This document shows positions 45,628 to 54,565 of a DNA stretch of 64,000 bases, piece after piece. The first letter of the stretch is position 1, and the number at the start of each line of letters is the position of its first letter. Under the pieces are notes generated by a model. It saw only the letters and a program-made list of their open reading frames with translations. It searched no databases and had not been told where the DNA came from. The position numbers were made by a program, and so were the translations under genes. Source of the stretch: Chlorogloeopsis fritschii (GTDB lineage Bacteria; Cyanobacteriota; Cyanobacteriia; Cyanobacteriales; Nostocaceae); NCBI RefSeq assembly GCF_043099315.1, contig NZ_CP170746.1; one strand, given 5' to 3'.

Positions 45628-47799
45628 TTAAAATTCCTCATCTGTTTCTGCTTCTTCTTCCCATTGGGCGGTGTTGTTAGAGTTAGCTACTTCTGCTGTA
45701 TCCTCTGTAAAATTAATAATCTGCCCATCAAAAAACTGTGCTAAACGTTGAGCGGCGATCGCCACTTCATCAGTTTCCCAATCCACAGTTGGTGCAGTTT
45801 GTGGTTGTGGCGGAGGTGAAGTTTTTACCACATTGGGATTCTTAACTGATTCCGTTTTTTGAGGCGGTGTTTGTACTGCTTTGGCAGTTTCAACTGGTGG
45901 ATTATGCCTTTGCTGGTTAAAAGTAGGCTGTGGTTGAGGTGAAGAAGTACTCTTAGGGAGTGTAGAGTTTGATGCAGTTGCTAATGCCAAGTTTACTTGA
46001 ATCTGACGCTGGAAAGTTTCCTGAAACGCTGCTGCAATTTTTGACTGTTCTGACTGTACTTTTTTATACCAAGCTTGTTTGATGGCAATACAAGCTACAG
46101 CGCCGTCAAACTCGATCAGATGGCACATTTGCCGCAATAGCTCCCGCCGGGAAACAGGCTGGAAATTAGCAAGTACCTGTTGCCAAATCTGAGTCAAGTC
46201 AAAATTTGCTGTTGTAGCAACTTGCTCTTGATTTGTAGAGGAGTCATTACCAGGTGGAGAGAATTCACCAGAAGCGGAATCATGAGATAGTGCTTTAGAA
46301 GAACCATTACTTTGCCCAGAGCTTTGCTGTGCAGGAGGCTTTGCAGGTGACTGCGTTTCCTCTGGAGGTTCTCGTTCGGTAGGGTAAGCTTTTGTGGAGG
46401 GCAGATTACTTGCAGACGTTTCTGGAGAAGGCATCTGCGATTTCGATGCACTGCCGTTAGCTGCTTGGAAAGTAGGGTTTGCTGCTATGTGCCCGTTTTC
46501 AGAGACAGGCTTGGCATCCGCAGCAGATGATTTGAATTGTCTGCCATTGACTACTTCGGATGTTTGCTCGTGTTCGGAAGTGTATTGCCTATGGGCGTCT
46601 TCTTTATTACTTGAAGTTTGGGCAAAAGAGGGAGGTGGTGTGGAGATGCGAAGGTTTGGTGTTGCCGCAGGAGTTGGTCGGCTTGTAGTTGATGGTTGAC
46701 TGCTATGATGTGCTGAAGGTAACAATCCCAACAGTGTTACTTCTAACCACAAACGTGGTTGGGTAGTATTCTTCAATTGCACTTCAGCCGATCGCAGGTG
46801 CTGTTGTCCTAGCAAAATGGTACTTCTATCCAACTGTTGAGATAAATCAACCAGCGCTTGCCAAGTTTGGGGAGTACAAGCCACTAAATCGTGGCGGCTA
46901 GGTGCGGTGTTGGCAATGAGTAGATCTCGGTAAAAAGAAGCTAGATTCTGAAGAATGATGAGAGGTTCTCGACCGCGATCTAGGATTTTACGAGTACAAT
47001 CAAGCACCGCTTCCGGATTGTCAGAAGCGATCGCGCTCAACAATATTAGCAAGTCACGTTCGCTCACCGAACCCACTAAATCCCAAACTCGCTCAGGCGT
47101 CACTTCCCCCGACAATAAACTTAACTGATCGAGTAAGCTTTCCGCATCCCGCAATCCTCCCTGAGCAATTTGAGCTATTAAGGTAACTGCTTCAGGAGTA
47201 ATATTAATGTTTTCTTGGGTAGCGATGTTACTTAAATGCTTGACCATCGCTTCTAAAGGAATCCTGCGGAAATCAAACCGCTGACAGCGTGAAATAATCG
47301 TTGGTAGCACTCGCTGCGGATCGGTTGTCGCCAGGACAAAGACAACGTGCTTAGGTGGTTCCTCTAGGGTCTTAAGTAGCGCATTGAACGCTGCGGTACT
47401 GAGCATATGGCACTCATCGACCACATAAACTTTGTAGCGACACTGAACAGGGGCGAATTGCGCTCTTTCAATAATCTCGCGGATATTATCTACACCAGTG
47501 TTGCTGGCAGCATCAATTTCAATTACGTCTAAAGAATAACCCTTAGTAATTCCTTGACAAACATCGCATACGCCACAAGGTTCGGACGTGGGTTTGTCAC
47601 TTTTAATACAATTAAGTGATTTAGCTAAAATACGAGCGCTAGAGGTTTTTCCTGTACCTCTCGGCCCGGTAAACAAATAGGCAGGTGCTATTTTCGCTGC
47701 ACGGATAGCGTTAGTGAGGGTAGTAGCGATCGCTTCTTGTCCCACCAATTCAGCAAAACTTTTGGGGCGATACTTATGGTGCAGCGGTTCGTAAGACAT
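45628..47799 (-). CDS. dnaX: DNA polymerase III subunit gamma/tau
   Basis: A 723-residue clamp-loader ATPase. ATG 47799 gives MSYEPLHHKYRPKSFAELVG. Walker A is GPRGTGKTSSAR, the zinc-binding cysteines are in CIKSDKPTSEPCGVCDVC, the Walker B box is VYVVDECHM, and ISRCQRFDF is the SRC motif. Domain III follows to about 370. A Ser/Pro/Gln-rich linker (about 370-540) joins a tau-like C-terminal part. Several cyanobacterial dnaX genes carry an intein; there is none here, as the ATPase motifs run on without interruption. Confidence 0.95.
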   Translation of the reverse strand: MSYEPLHHKYRPKSFAELVGQEAIATTLTNAIRAAKIAPAYLFTGPRGTGKTSSARILAKSLNCIKSDKPTSEPCGVCDVCQGITKGYSLDVIEIDAASNTGVDNIREIIERAQFAPVQCRYKVYVVDECHMLSTAAFNALLKTLEEPPKHVVFVLATTDPQRVLPTIISRCQRFDFRRIPLEAMVKHLSNIATQENINITPEAVTLIAQIAQGGLRDAESLLDQLSLLSGEVTPERVWDLVGSVSERDLLILLSAIASDNPEAVLDCTRKILDRGREPLIILQNLASFYRDLLIANTAPSRHDLVACTPQTWQALVDLSQQLDRSTILLGQQHLRSAEVQLKNTTQPRLWLEVTLLGLLPSAHHSSQPSTTSRPTPAATPNLRISTPPPSFAQTSSNKEDAHRQYTSEHEQTSEVVNGRQFKSSAADAKPVSENGHIAANPTFQAANGSASKSQMPSPETSASNLPSTKAYPTEREPPEETQSPAKPPAQQSSGQSNGSSKALSHDSASGEFSPPGNDSSTNQEQVATTANFDLTQIWQQVLANFQPVSRRELLRQMCHLIEFDGAVACIAIKQAWYKKVQSEQSKIAAAFQETFQRQIQVNLALATASNSTLPKSTSSPQPQPTFNQQRHNPPVETAKAVQTPPQKTESVKNPNVVKTSPPPQPQTAPTVDWETDEVAIAAQRLAQFFDGQIINFTEDTAEVANSNNTAQWEEEAETDEEF

Positions 47800-47808
47800 G
47801 GATTTCAA

Positions 47809-48159
47809 TACCTTTTCAGGTTTTTAGCAACTAGCCAAGTTCGGGGCTAAACCATTGTGACATTCTGTTGCGATGATGAGGCAGAGTTATAGATCCCCGA
47901 CTTTTTTAAAAAGTCGGGGATCTGAACACCTACGACCTGTCAAAATCAATGTGGTGGAGTACCAGAGTGTTTAGGTTGTAGTAGTACACCTGTACGATTA
48001 TTTTACCACTCACCCATCTGTACTGGTCAACTGCTATTAATAACCTATATAGGGGTGACGCATGAATTGGATTTTAATAGTTTTTATTGAATTGAAAGAG
48101 TATAAGAGGGCAGGCGATCGCTACAATCTTAGGATAACTAACACTTGAGGGTGCGGCAG
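47809..48159. other. Intergenic region with long palindrome
   Basis: Bases 47891-47923 form AGATCCCCGACTTTTT/AAAAAGTCGGGGATCT, a 16-bp-arm palindrome of a dispersed type I associate with Nostocales. The remainder holds the divergent promoters of dnaX and the 48160 gene. Confidence 0.7.
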
Positions 48160-48882
48160 ATGCTCAAGCGGCTCATTCGGTGGCTAAAAAGGCTGTTTCA
48201 ACGCTTGTTTGGTAAAAAACAGGTGCCAACAACATATGTGGGTGATACTCAAAAAGCCCCGCCTCCACCCCTCAATGATACAGATTTGGAATTTCTCTTC
48301 ACCGAACTGTTGGAAGGAGTACATCAGGCACGAGGACAACATTGGGCGCAAAAATGGCTACATAATATCGAACATCGCGTCTCGACGGAACGTTGGGTAG
48401 AGTGGTTGCAAGGCTTTGGCGAAAGATTATTAGCATCACCCACTCCCAATAACGAATTAGCTTCTCGAATGGTGCAATTAGGTGAATTGGGTGTTGGGGA
48501 AGTAGGAGATACTGCTTATGATATTGGGATGCAACTTTTGATGCGCAACCAAGAAGAGCCGATTTGGGAGTATGGGGGGCCAGATCATGAACCTCTAGAT
48601 TTTCCAACAGTACAACAAGAATCCCCTCAAGGAGAAGCAACAAGTTTTGAAGATTCCCAAAGTAATGTTTCTGGGGAAGTCAACGAGTCAGAAAATTTTC
48701 CAGAAGGAGAATTTCAAACAATTACCCTGGAAGAGTTATTGGTGATGATGCAGCAAGATGAGAACTTACGCCAGATGATTGCCCAACAATTGGGAATAGA
48801 GACGAACGATCCGCAAGCGATTATTCAGGCGTTGATTGATCAATTTCAAGCAGCGAATCAATCAAATACAGAGCAAGAATGA
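48160..48882 (+). CDS. Hypothetical protein homologous to the N-terminal domain of the TPR-CHAT protein
   Basis: A 240-residue protein. It starts with a basic amphipathic helix (MLKRLIRWLKRLFQRLFGKK), then a helical domain: DLEFLFTELLEGVHQARG, WLQGFGERLLASP, MVQLGELGVGEVGDTAYDIG. The C-terminal part is acidic, ending ITLEELLVMMQQDENLRQM and a Gln-rich tail. All three blocks match the first about 280 residues of the gene at 60996. I chose ATG 48160 because the paralogue starts at the same point (MLK); a TTG at 48145 is in frame. The opening helix may bind a membrane. Function unknown. Confidence 0.75.
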   Translation: MLKRLIRWLKRLFQRLFGKKQVPTTYVGDTQKAPPPPLNDTDLEFLFTELLEGVHQARGQHWAQKWLHNIEHRVSTERWVEWLQGFGERLLASPTPNNELASRMVQLGELGVGEVGDTAYDIGMQLLMRNQEEPIWEYGGPDHEPLDFPTVQQESPQGEATSFEDSQSNVSGEVNESENFPEGEFQTITLEELLVMMQQDENLRQMIAQQLGIETNDPQAIIQALIDQFQAANQSNTEQE

Positions 48883-48980
48883 AATGCCGTTAGCTTGATC
48901 AAAAAGAAGCCCCGCGCTCTAACGCTTCGTTGAGCGACGGGATGAATTTTTGGGCGATGACGAATTGACCCACAATCAAA

Positions 48981-49160
48981 TCAATCCTGTGGATTGACAG
49001 AACAGAGGGTCGATGAGGAGTCGCCATTTTTTATGTTTGGTAGCGTGTCGATAAGTTCCTCAATCACTTGAGTCATCGTTTGATCGGCGTGTGCTGCATA
49101 ATTTTGCAACCGTCCCAATCGTCTTTCTGAAATTCTTATTTTTAACGATTTGTTTTTCAT
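48981..49160 (-). CDS. Small ribbon-helix-helix-type protein beside tnpB
   Basis: A 59-residue protein from ATG 49160: MKNKSLKIRISERRLGRLQNYAAHADQ (in part) gives a basic strand followed by two helices, as in CopG/Arc-type DNA-binding proteins, then TMTQVIEELIDTLP. It diverges from tnpB across 64 bases, so it could repress the tnpB promoter. Such small genes often sit beside cyanobacterial tnpB genes. No toxin partner is visible. Confidence 0.6.
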   Translation of the reverse strand: MKNKSLKIRISERRLGRLQNYAAHADQTMTQVIEELIDTLPNIKNGDSSSTLCSVNPQD

Positions 49161-49224
49161 GCGTACCCCCAACGTTCATACATTCATGTTATACTACTTA
49201 TAGGTCGATAGCAAAAACAAAGTA

Positions 49225-50397
49225 ATGAAAACCTCATACCAATACAAAATCAAGCCAACTAAACAGCAAGCAGAGAAGATAGATAAAACGCTGGAAATGT
49301 TACGTTGTCAATATAATTATTTGCTTGCTCAAAGGTTTGACTGGTATGAAATGAATCGCTGTCCTATTGATAGATGTCCCTTAATTTGTTACATACCAGA
49401 ATTAAAAGAGCAACCTCACTACTACAACCAAAAAGCATCTTTAGTTCAGCTTAAAATAGATAGACCGTGGTACAAAGAGATTCACTCACAAGTATTACAG
49501 GAAGTTCCTAAGAAAGTTGAACTAGCTTTTGATAGATGGTTAAAAGGTGATATTAACGGCAAAAAATCTGGTAGACCTAGATTCAAAGGCAAAGGTCAAT
49601 ACAAAACTTTTACCTATACTCAATTTAAGCGCCATCATTTTACCAATAACAAAATCACGCTATCAAAAATTGGGGATATTAAAGTAATTGTTCATCGCCC
49701 AATCCCAGACGGTTTTGATATTAAAACCGTATCTGTTACCAAGAAAGCAGATGGTTATTATGTCACTTTCAGCCTTGATGACAAAACAGTTCCCACAATT
49801 AAACCTGACTTTAACCCTGACAATATTGTTGGTATTGATGTTGGGTTGATTGATTTCTATGTGGCATCTGACAATACTAGAGTTGCCGCACCAAAGTATT
49901 TACGCAAAACTGAACGTAAATTAAAATCAGCACAGCGTAAGGTATCCAGACGTAAAAAAGGTTCTAATCGACGTCAAAAAGCCATTCAAAAATTGGCTAA
50001 ACAGCACAAAAAAGTTGCTGATACCCGCAAAGATTTTCACTTTAAAACAGCCAAATCATTGCTTGATAAGTATGATGTTGTTGCTGTTGAAAAGCTGAAT
50101 ATCAAAGGACTAACTAAAACAAGATTGGCTAAAAGTATTAATGATACTGGTTGGAGTCAGTTTTTGACCATACTTTCTAACAAAGCCGAAAATGCTGGTT
50201 TGAAGGTAATAGCTGTCAATCCAAACGGCACTAGCCAAGAATGTTCTAACTGTGGTCACAAAGTTCAAAAGCAGTTATCTCAAAGAATGCACAATTGCCA
50301 TGTTTGTCATTCAAGTCTGTGCAGGGATTTGAACGCTGCTATCAACATAAAGAACCGTGGGGCGCACGGTCTTAAAGCTCAATTCATGTCTTCATAG
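49225..50397 (+). CDS. tnpB: TnpB, RNA-guided endonuclease of IS605-type element
   Basis: A 390-residue protein. The N-terminal helix-turn region MKTSYQYKIKPTKQQAEKID and the conserved RPRFKGKGQYKTFTY lead to the split RuvC domain: first Asp in GIDVGLIDF, Glu in AVEKLNIKGL, third Asp in CRDLNAAINI. The zinc finger is ECSNCGHKVQ...HNCHVCHSSLC, with four cysteines. All three catalytic acids are present, so it looks active. TnpB cuts DNA next to a transposon-specific motif using an RNA from the element's right end, which helps the element persist. Confidence 0.93.
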   Translation: MKTSYQYKIKPTKQQAEKIDKTLEMLRCQYNYLLAQRFDWYEMNRCPIDRCPLICYIPELKEQPHYYNQKASLVQLKIDRPWYKEIHSQVLQEVPKKVELAFDRWLKGDINGKKSGRPRFKGKGQYKTFTYTQFKRHHFTNNKITLSKIGDIKVIVHRPIPDGFDIKTVSVTKKADGYYVTFSLDDKTVPTIKPDFNPDNIVGIDVGLIDFYVASDNTRVAAPKYLRKTERKLKSAQRKVSRRKKGSNRRQKAIQKLAKQHKKVADTRKDFHFKTAKSLLDKYDVVAVEKLNIKGLTKTRLAKSINDTGWSQFLTILSNKAENAGLKVIAVNPNGTSQECSNCGHKVQKQLSQRMHNCHVCHSSLCRDLNAAINIKNRGAHGLKAQFMSS

Positions 50398-50872
50398 AAG
50401 AGTCATTGAGAAGCCCACGCTGTATGCTTTCATCAGCGTTGGGTACGTCACTCTGCCCAAAATCAGACACAGTTTGCATATCAGCAGCGAGAATCGCCAT
50501 GTTTGTTTTGCCCAAAATGATTGCACCTGCAGCTTTGATTCGGGAGACAATCGTGGCATCTTGAGCCGGAATATAGTCAAAGAATTTTTTACAGCCACAA
50601 GTCGATCGCATTCCAGCCGTTTCATAGCAATCCTTTACTGTCATCGGCACACCATGTAAAGCTCCCCAGATTTCCCCTCTAGCGATCGCTTCATCGGCGG
50701 CTTTGGCTTGCTGTCTGGCGCGTTCCTCATTAAGTGTGACGATCGCATTTACTTTAGCATTATGAGTTGCAATTTGTTGCAGATGTGCCTCTAAAACTTC
50801 TTGGGCTGAAACTTGGCGATCGCGAATGGCTTGAGCCATCTGATTTGCCGTCCAAAAAACAAGACTACTCAT
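50384..50872 (-). pseudogene. Amidase, N-terminal fragment truncated by the IS element
   Basis: Residues 1 to about 140 match the amidase signature family: AQAIRDRQVSAQEVLEAHLQQI, GALHGVPMTVKDCYETAGM (catalytic Lys in TVKD) and GAIILGKTNMAILAADMQTVSDFG. The frame then enters the IS right end at about 50452 and stops at 50384. The Ser-cisSer part of the triad (GGSSGG) and two thirds of the enzyme are missing, and no C-terminal half is found on the other side of the element, so DNA has also been deleted. Confidence 0.85.
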
Positions 50873-50978
50873 AGAATTAGTGCTGAGGTTGGATGTACTA
50901 AATCAGCACCGAGTTTATTCAAAATCCTGGATGCTCGTCTTTCGCATTCTTCCCAAAAGTATCGCAATCTTCCGAAAA

Positions 50979-51872
50979 CTAAGCGCGTGAGTTACGATAA
51001 GCCTTGGGCGTAACCTTTGTATAGTCACGAAAAACCTTTGTGAAATGACTTTGGCTTTGAAAACCCACTTGATGACAAACTTCTACAATCGTGAATTCAG
51101 ATTGTGTCAGTAATTGTTTTGCTCGTTCAATGCGGCATTGGGTTACGTATTGGTAAGGAGCAACTCCTGTTGATTGTTTGAATAAGCTGGCAAAGTAATG
51201 CGGACTCATGTTTACCAGTGCGGCAATTTCTGCCAAACTTAAGGGCTGATCCAAATGTTCATGGATGTAGGCGATCGCAGTTTTGAGCTTGTAAGCAGGT
51301 AATCCACCAAAGTAATTCTTAATAGCTCTGTTTCGCGTTGCATACCGTCTGACTAAGTGAGTCGCCAAAGCCGTTGCCATCGATTCTGCATAAAGATGAC
51401 TATCCAATTCAGCACATTCCAGTTCTCGCTTCAACTCCAATCCCATATGGTAAATAAGCGGATCTACACCAAAAACTTGCGACACAATTTCAATTTGATC
51501 GACGCTTTGAGATCCATCTGTTACAAGAGCAAGTAGGTTAGGATCAAGTGACAGCAACATAAATTCTGCGTTGCCGTATGCTTGAGTACTGAGACTTTCA
51601 TAGGCAGGACAAATGGCAATATTTCCAGGACAAAAATCTTTGTAGACTCGTCGATTTGCCTTGAATTCCCTTGCCTCATATCTCAAACCAATACTGATGG
51701 TATGAACAGGAAAACAGTATTCAGGAGTTTCATGAACAGGCTGGCGATGATACTCAAAATGAATTCCTTTCCATGCCGCCGTGTGACTAGATAAAACAGG
51801 TGCTAGTGGTAAAACCTGCTGCCAAGAGTCTGATTTACCAAAATTAATGATTTGAGGTTCGGCACTTGGCAT
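50979..51872 (-). CDS. AraC family transcriptional regulator
   Basis: A 297-residue regulator. The N-terminal two thirds (to about 185) is a sensor domain of the AraC-binding cupin-like type with HEYHRQP-like His motifs (FEYHRQPVHETPEYCFPVH). The C-terminal pair of helix-turn-helix units is clear: QPLSLAEIAALVNMSPHYFASLFKQ and FTIVEVCHQVGFQSQSHFTKVFRDY, ending TPKAYRNS. The amidase fragment and the LysE/GST genes nearby are candidates for its targets. The ligand is unknown. Confidence 0.93.
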   Translation of the reverse strand: MPSAEPQIINFGKSDSWQQVLPLAPVLSSHTAAWKGIHFEYHRQPVHETPEYCFPVHTISIGLRYEAREFKANRRVYKDFCPGNIAICPAYESLSTQAYGNAEFMLLSLDPNLLALVTDGSQSVDQIEIVSQVFGVDPLIYHMGLELKRELECAELDSHLYAESMATALATHLVRRYATRNRAIKNYFGGLPAYKLKTAIAYIHEHLDQPLSLAEIAALVNMSPHYFASLFKQSTGVAPYQYVTQCRIERAKQLLTQSEFTIVEVCHQVGFQSQSHFTKVFRDYTKVTPKAYRNSRA

Positions 51873-52121
51873 GGCTGTTGCACTTAAACAAAGAATACGA
51901 GACGGCGTTGCTGAATAGAAGTATGAAATTAAGAAACGTACTAAATTAAAACTCTTACTCTCTGCGTCTTTGCGTGACGCCAGTTGCTACAACGCGGGGA
52001 ACCCGCGCAACGCACTGGCTCCTCTGCGTGAGATAAAATTCATCCCCAGATTCAGCAACACCTACGAGACAATTTTACCGCCGACAAGCTCACCGGACGC
52101 ATACTCAACTTGGTCATATGA
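51873..52121. repeat. Dispersed palindromic filler
   Basis: GCCAGT...ACTGGC with an inner GCGGG/CCCGC stem spans 51979-52019, within TCTGCGTCTTTGCGTGA and CTCCTCTGCGTGAG phrases that recur in Nostocales intergenic DNA. No gene. Confidence 0.65.
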
Positions 52122-52745
52122 TTAAGCTTTTGTTACCAAAAATACTCCCACAGCAATCATTACACAGCCAGCAGCGATGTTTATTCCTTTTGTGATTTTG
52201 GAACTAATCAGCAATCTCGCTCTATCTGCCATGAATGCATAACCAAGTTTTACACCGCCTACAGCCACTGTAGTAATTGTTATGATTATGCCAGTGTCAA
52301 AATAAGAGATTTTAGAAATATCAACAAAAGCTGGGAAAAAACCAAGATAAAACAAAGTCGCTTTTTGATCGCCCAATGTAATCAATAGTCCAGTCAGAAA
52401 ACTGGATATTAAAGAGGATTTAACAACCTCCTGTGTCTCCACATTCTTTGATTTTGACGTACATAGCCTTATTCCCAACAAAATAAGATAAGCACCACCA
52501 AGGTATTTTATGAGGACAAATAGGCTCCCCATCGTTTCAGCCAGAAGCGATAAACCCCAAATGGCTATGATGATGAAAATGATGTCACCAACCACTATCC
52601 CTATGGTTGTGAAAACACCATGAATGAATCCAGATGTCGCCGATCTTGTCGAGACAGCCAATACACTCACACTGGGAATACAAGCCAGCACAACCATTGC
52701 ACTAAATAATGCAACAATGCTGCTAAATGTCATACTGCTTTGCAT
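52122..52745 (-). CDS. LysE family amino-acid/threonine exporter
   Basis: A 207-residue protein with about six hydrophobic segments. The start region MTFSSIVALFSAMVVLACIPSVSVLAVSTRSATSGFIHG and the LSLLAETMGSLFVLIKYLGGAYLILLGI block (in pieces) match the LysE/RhtB family, which exports amino acids. I use ATG 52745; the longer frame reaches back into the upstream GST gene and is not family-like there. Substrate unknown. Confidence 0.85.
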   Translation of the reverse strand: MQSSMTFSSIVALFSAMVVLACIPSVSVLAVSTRSATSGFIHGVFTTIGIVVGDIIFIIIAIWGLSLLAETMGSLFVLIKYLGGAYLILLGIRLCTSKSKNVETQEVVKSSLISSFLTGLLITLGDQKATLFYLGFFPAFVDISKISYFDTGIIITITTVAVGGVKLGYAFMADRARLLISSKITKGINIAAGCVMIAVGVFLVTKA

Positions 52746-52803
52746 CGGCAGAACAATTAGTGAGTTACTGCTCTCATTTTCATACTTAAGTGTGCGATCG
52801 CCT

Positions 52804-53775
52804 CTAAATTTTGCTAAAGCGAGCGCGATCGTGCCGTTCGTCAAAATCGATGATTGGCCCCTTTGGCACAATTCGATTGGGATTAATCTCGGTCATACTC
52901 ATGTAATAGGCACGCTTAGTGTAGTCTAGATTGCACGTCGATTTGAATTCAGGACGCTGATATAGATCCTTGAGATAATTCCAGAGGTTTGGATAATCGA
53001 GAATTCGCCGCAAATTGCACTTAAAGAGACCGTGATACACTGAGTCGAAGCGATACAGAGTTGTAAACATACAAATATCAGCTTCAGTAAGTCGATCCCC
53101 ACATAAATAGCGCTGCTTGCTCAGAACGGTTTCCCATTGATCTAAACTCTCGAAGAGTTCAGTTACCGCTTCTTCGTAGGCTGCTTGCGAAGTTGCAAAA
53201 CCAGCGCGATATACACCAGCATTGATGGGCAGATAAATTGCATCAATTGTTTCATCAATCTTCTGTTGTAAGTCGTGTGGGTATAAGTCTATTTTCTGCG
53301 TTGCCACTTGAGCAAACTCTACATCAAACATTCGCATGATTTCGCGAGATTCGTTATTGACGATTGTTTGAGTTTGCTTATCCCACAACACCGGAACTGT
53401 GACTCGCCCTGTGTATTTGGGATCGGCTTTCACATAAATCTCTTGCAGATATTGAGCGTGATTCACCCAGTCAGGAATGGCTCCCGGTGCTTTACTAAAC
53501 ATCCATCCCTTGTCGCTCATAATTGGATCGACAATAGAGACTGAAATCGCATCATTTAACCCTTTGAGTTCTCGCATAATTAAGGTGCGATGCGCCCACG
53601 GACACGCCAAAGAAACGTAGAGGTGATAGCGCCCCGATTCTGCCTTAAACCCGCTCTTGCCATCGGCGCTTATGCGATCGCGAAATGTTGTCGGTATCTC
53701 TTTGAAATTACCACTGGGATCTAATTTATTTGCGTCGGTTGTCCATTTGCCTTCGACCATCATTCCTGATGCCAT
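52804..53775 (-). CDS. Glutathionyl-hydroquinone reductase (YqjG/ECM4-type GST)
   Basis: A 323-residue Xi-class GST. The N-terminal WTTDANKLDPSGNF and RDRISADG motifs, the active-site CPWAHRT (Cys in LACPWAHR at about residue 58), VPVLWDKQTQTIVNNESREIMRMF and the C-terminal LTEADICMFTTLYRFDSVYHGLFKCN are diagnostic. These enzymes reduce glutathionyl-hydroquinones. The gene is 58 bases upstream of the LysE-type gene on the same strand and may be in one unit with it. Confidence 0.92.
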   Translation of the reverse strand: MASGMMVEGKWTTDANKLDPSGNFKEIPTTFRDRISADGKSGFKAESGRYHLYVSLACPWAHRTLIMRELKGLNDAISVSIVDPIMSDKGWMFSKAPGAIPDWVNHAQYLQEIYVKADPKYTGRVTVPVLWDKQTQTIVNNESREIMRMFDVEFAQVATQKIDLYPHDLQQKIDETIDAIYLPINAGVYRAGFATSQAAYEEAVTELFESLDQWETVLSKQRYLCGDRLTEADICMFTTLYRFDSVYHGLFKCNLRRILDYPNLWNYLKDLYQRPEFKSTCNLDYTKRAYYMSMTEINPNRIVPKGPIIDFDERHDRARFSKI

Positions 53776-53948
53776 AATTTTCTCCTAACCCTGGGGCGTA
53801 TCTGCAAACTACAAAGTTTATTTCAGGATTAAGTCTTGGCTTTTCTGAAGAATATTAATTTCTTAAAAATACTTGACAAATAGACTTTGACAATGTAGAA
53901 AATATTTGCTGTTAAACGCGATCGCGAAGTGGCACTCCAGAGAAAAGC

Positions 53949-54090
53949 GACGTTTATCTAATTCAGCAGAGCTTCATATTTGTCATGCGCACCAATCCAG
54001 AACCAATAATATATTCACCCTTTTTCAAATGCCAATGCTCGATAACCACTACTAACACGCGCAGACCACAGATTCTTGCCTACTTTTTTG
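53949..54090. repeat. 142-bp duplicated segment (toxin C-terminal part), copy 1
   Basis: Matches 57277-57418 with only a few differences by eye, same orientation. Both carry the in-frame TGA. Confidence 0.9.
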
Positions 54091-54137
54091 AAGTGTAAAG
54101 AAGGATGCAGCGGATTTTCTTGCCAAAACTGCCTCAT
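53958..54137 (-). pseudogene. RelE/ParE-like toxin remnant, copy 1
   Basis: Reads MRQFWQENPLHPSLHFKKVGKNLWSARV, SSGYRALAFEKG, then a TGA at 54015-54017, then in the same frame IYYWFWIGAHDKYEALLN to a TAG at 53958-53960. Without the TGA it would be the C-terminal two thirds of a RelE/ParE-superfamily toxin, whose core is HPSLHFK...W..R...YRA...WFWIGxHDxYE. The N-terminus (MKSFATPDFWEAYAL type, as in copy 2) and the antitoxin gene are missing here; the frame upstream belongs to the cassette leader. A second copy is at 57286-57461. Confidence 0.75.
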
Positions 54138-54291
54138 AAATAACCTCGCATTAACTTGATTTTGGGTACTAACAGATAAGGTGAATGCACAGCCGCAACC
54201 AATTTGAGTTAACGACACAGTTGAGCGGCATCAGAACGTTTCAAACTCAACACCAAGACCTTTCAGTTGTCCGCTCCAATGCAGGGTTAGC
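54128..54291. repeat. Duplicated leader plus attC-like site, copy 1
   Basis: Similar to 57740-57907 over about 165 bases, more diverged than the toxin segment. Shared parts include ACTGCCTCATAAATAA, TTGATTTTGGG and CTAACAGATAAGGTGAATGC, then the attC-like site. Confidence 0.8.
54207..54291 (-). other. attC-like site 1 (integron cassette recombination site)
   Basis: On the minus strand GCTAAC (54291-54286) opens and GTTAACT (54213-54207) closes the site. Inner boxes ATTGGAGCGG and CCGCTCAACTG pair partly; the two bases next to TAAC are unpaired, as in attC central spacers. The central loop shares GACAACTGAAAGG and TTGGTGTTGAGTTT with the second site. The brnA stop codon TAA is part of GCTAAC, as in many gene cassettes. 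More diverged than site 2, so the folding is weaker. Confidence 0.55.
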
Positions 54292-54565
54292 TTGCTTGCC
54301 GATCTCTGTTGTTTTCTATGTAACGGCGCAACACTGAGTTGATCAGAGCTTTGTACTCTGCACCTTGAGACTGAAACCACGCCATCACATCAGGATCAAG
54401 CTGAATTAAATTATGGGCTTGGGTAGCCGGAACTCGCAAAGTAGCTTTTTCAAAAAACTCATCTGTCAAAGGCGGGATGTCAGAGTAATCGATTTCCTCA
54501 TCTGTCATTGCCTCTAGTGCTGCCCAGTTAGTACGTGAGGTATTGCTCAAATCGTTTGCGCTCAT
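54287..54565 (-). CDS. brnA: BrnA-type antitoxin
   Basis: A 92-residue protein from ATG 54565 (MSANDLSNTSRTNWAALEAM), with DEEIDYSDIPPLTDEFFEKATLRVP in pieces and a C-terminal RHH-like part (LDPDVMAWFQSQGAEYKALINSVLRRYIE). The RHH binds DNA and the toxin; BrnTA modules are usually autoregulated. It overlaps brnT by 38 bases. Its stop lies inside the attC-like site. Confidence 0.88.
   Translation of the reverse strand: MSANDLSNTSRTNWAALEAMTDEEIDYSDIPPLTDEFFEKATLRVPATQAHNLIQLDPDVMAWFQSQGAEYKALINSVLRRYIENNRDRQAS

Larger units (their letters stand above)
48890..50452. mobile_element. IS200/IS605-family element (TnpB plus RHH gene, no TnpA)
   Basis: Boundaries are approximate. A left-end hairpin CCCGCGCTC/GAGCGACGGG (48911-48941) and a right-end hairpin CCCACGCTG/CAGCGTTGGG (50414-50443), each with one unpaired base and a loop of 11-12 bases, flank tnpB and a small divergent gene. 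Amidase homology begins again at about 50453. There is no Y1 transposase (TnpA), so it can move only with help in trans. The DNA just past the right end would be the guide of a TnpB-associated RNA. Confidence 0.7.

Noticed and set aside
45628..47799. Intein in dnaX
   Set aside because: The ATPase motifs follow each other at normal spacing and no splice-junction motifs are seen.
54015..54017. TGA as a recoded or selenocysteine codon in the toxin
   Set aside because: Both copies are otherwise broken and no homologue would have Cys or Sec at this Gly/Asp-like position; a nonsense mutation is simpler.
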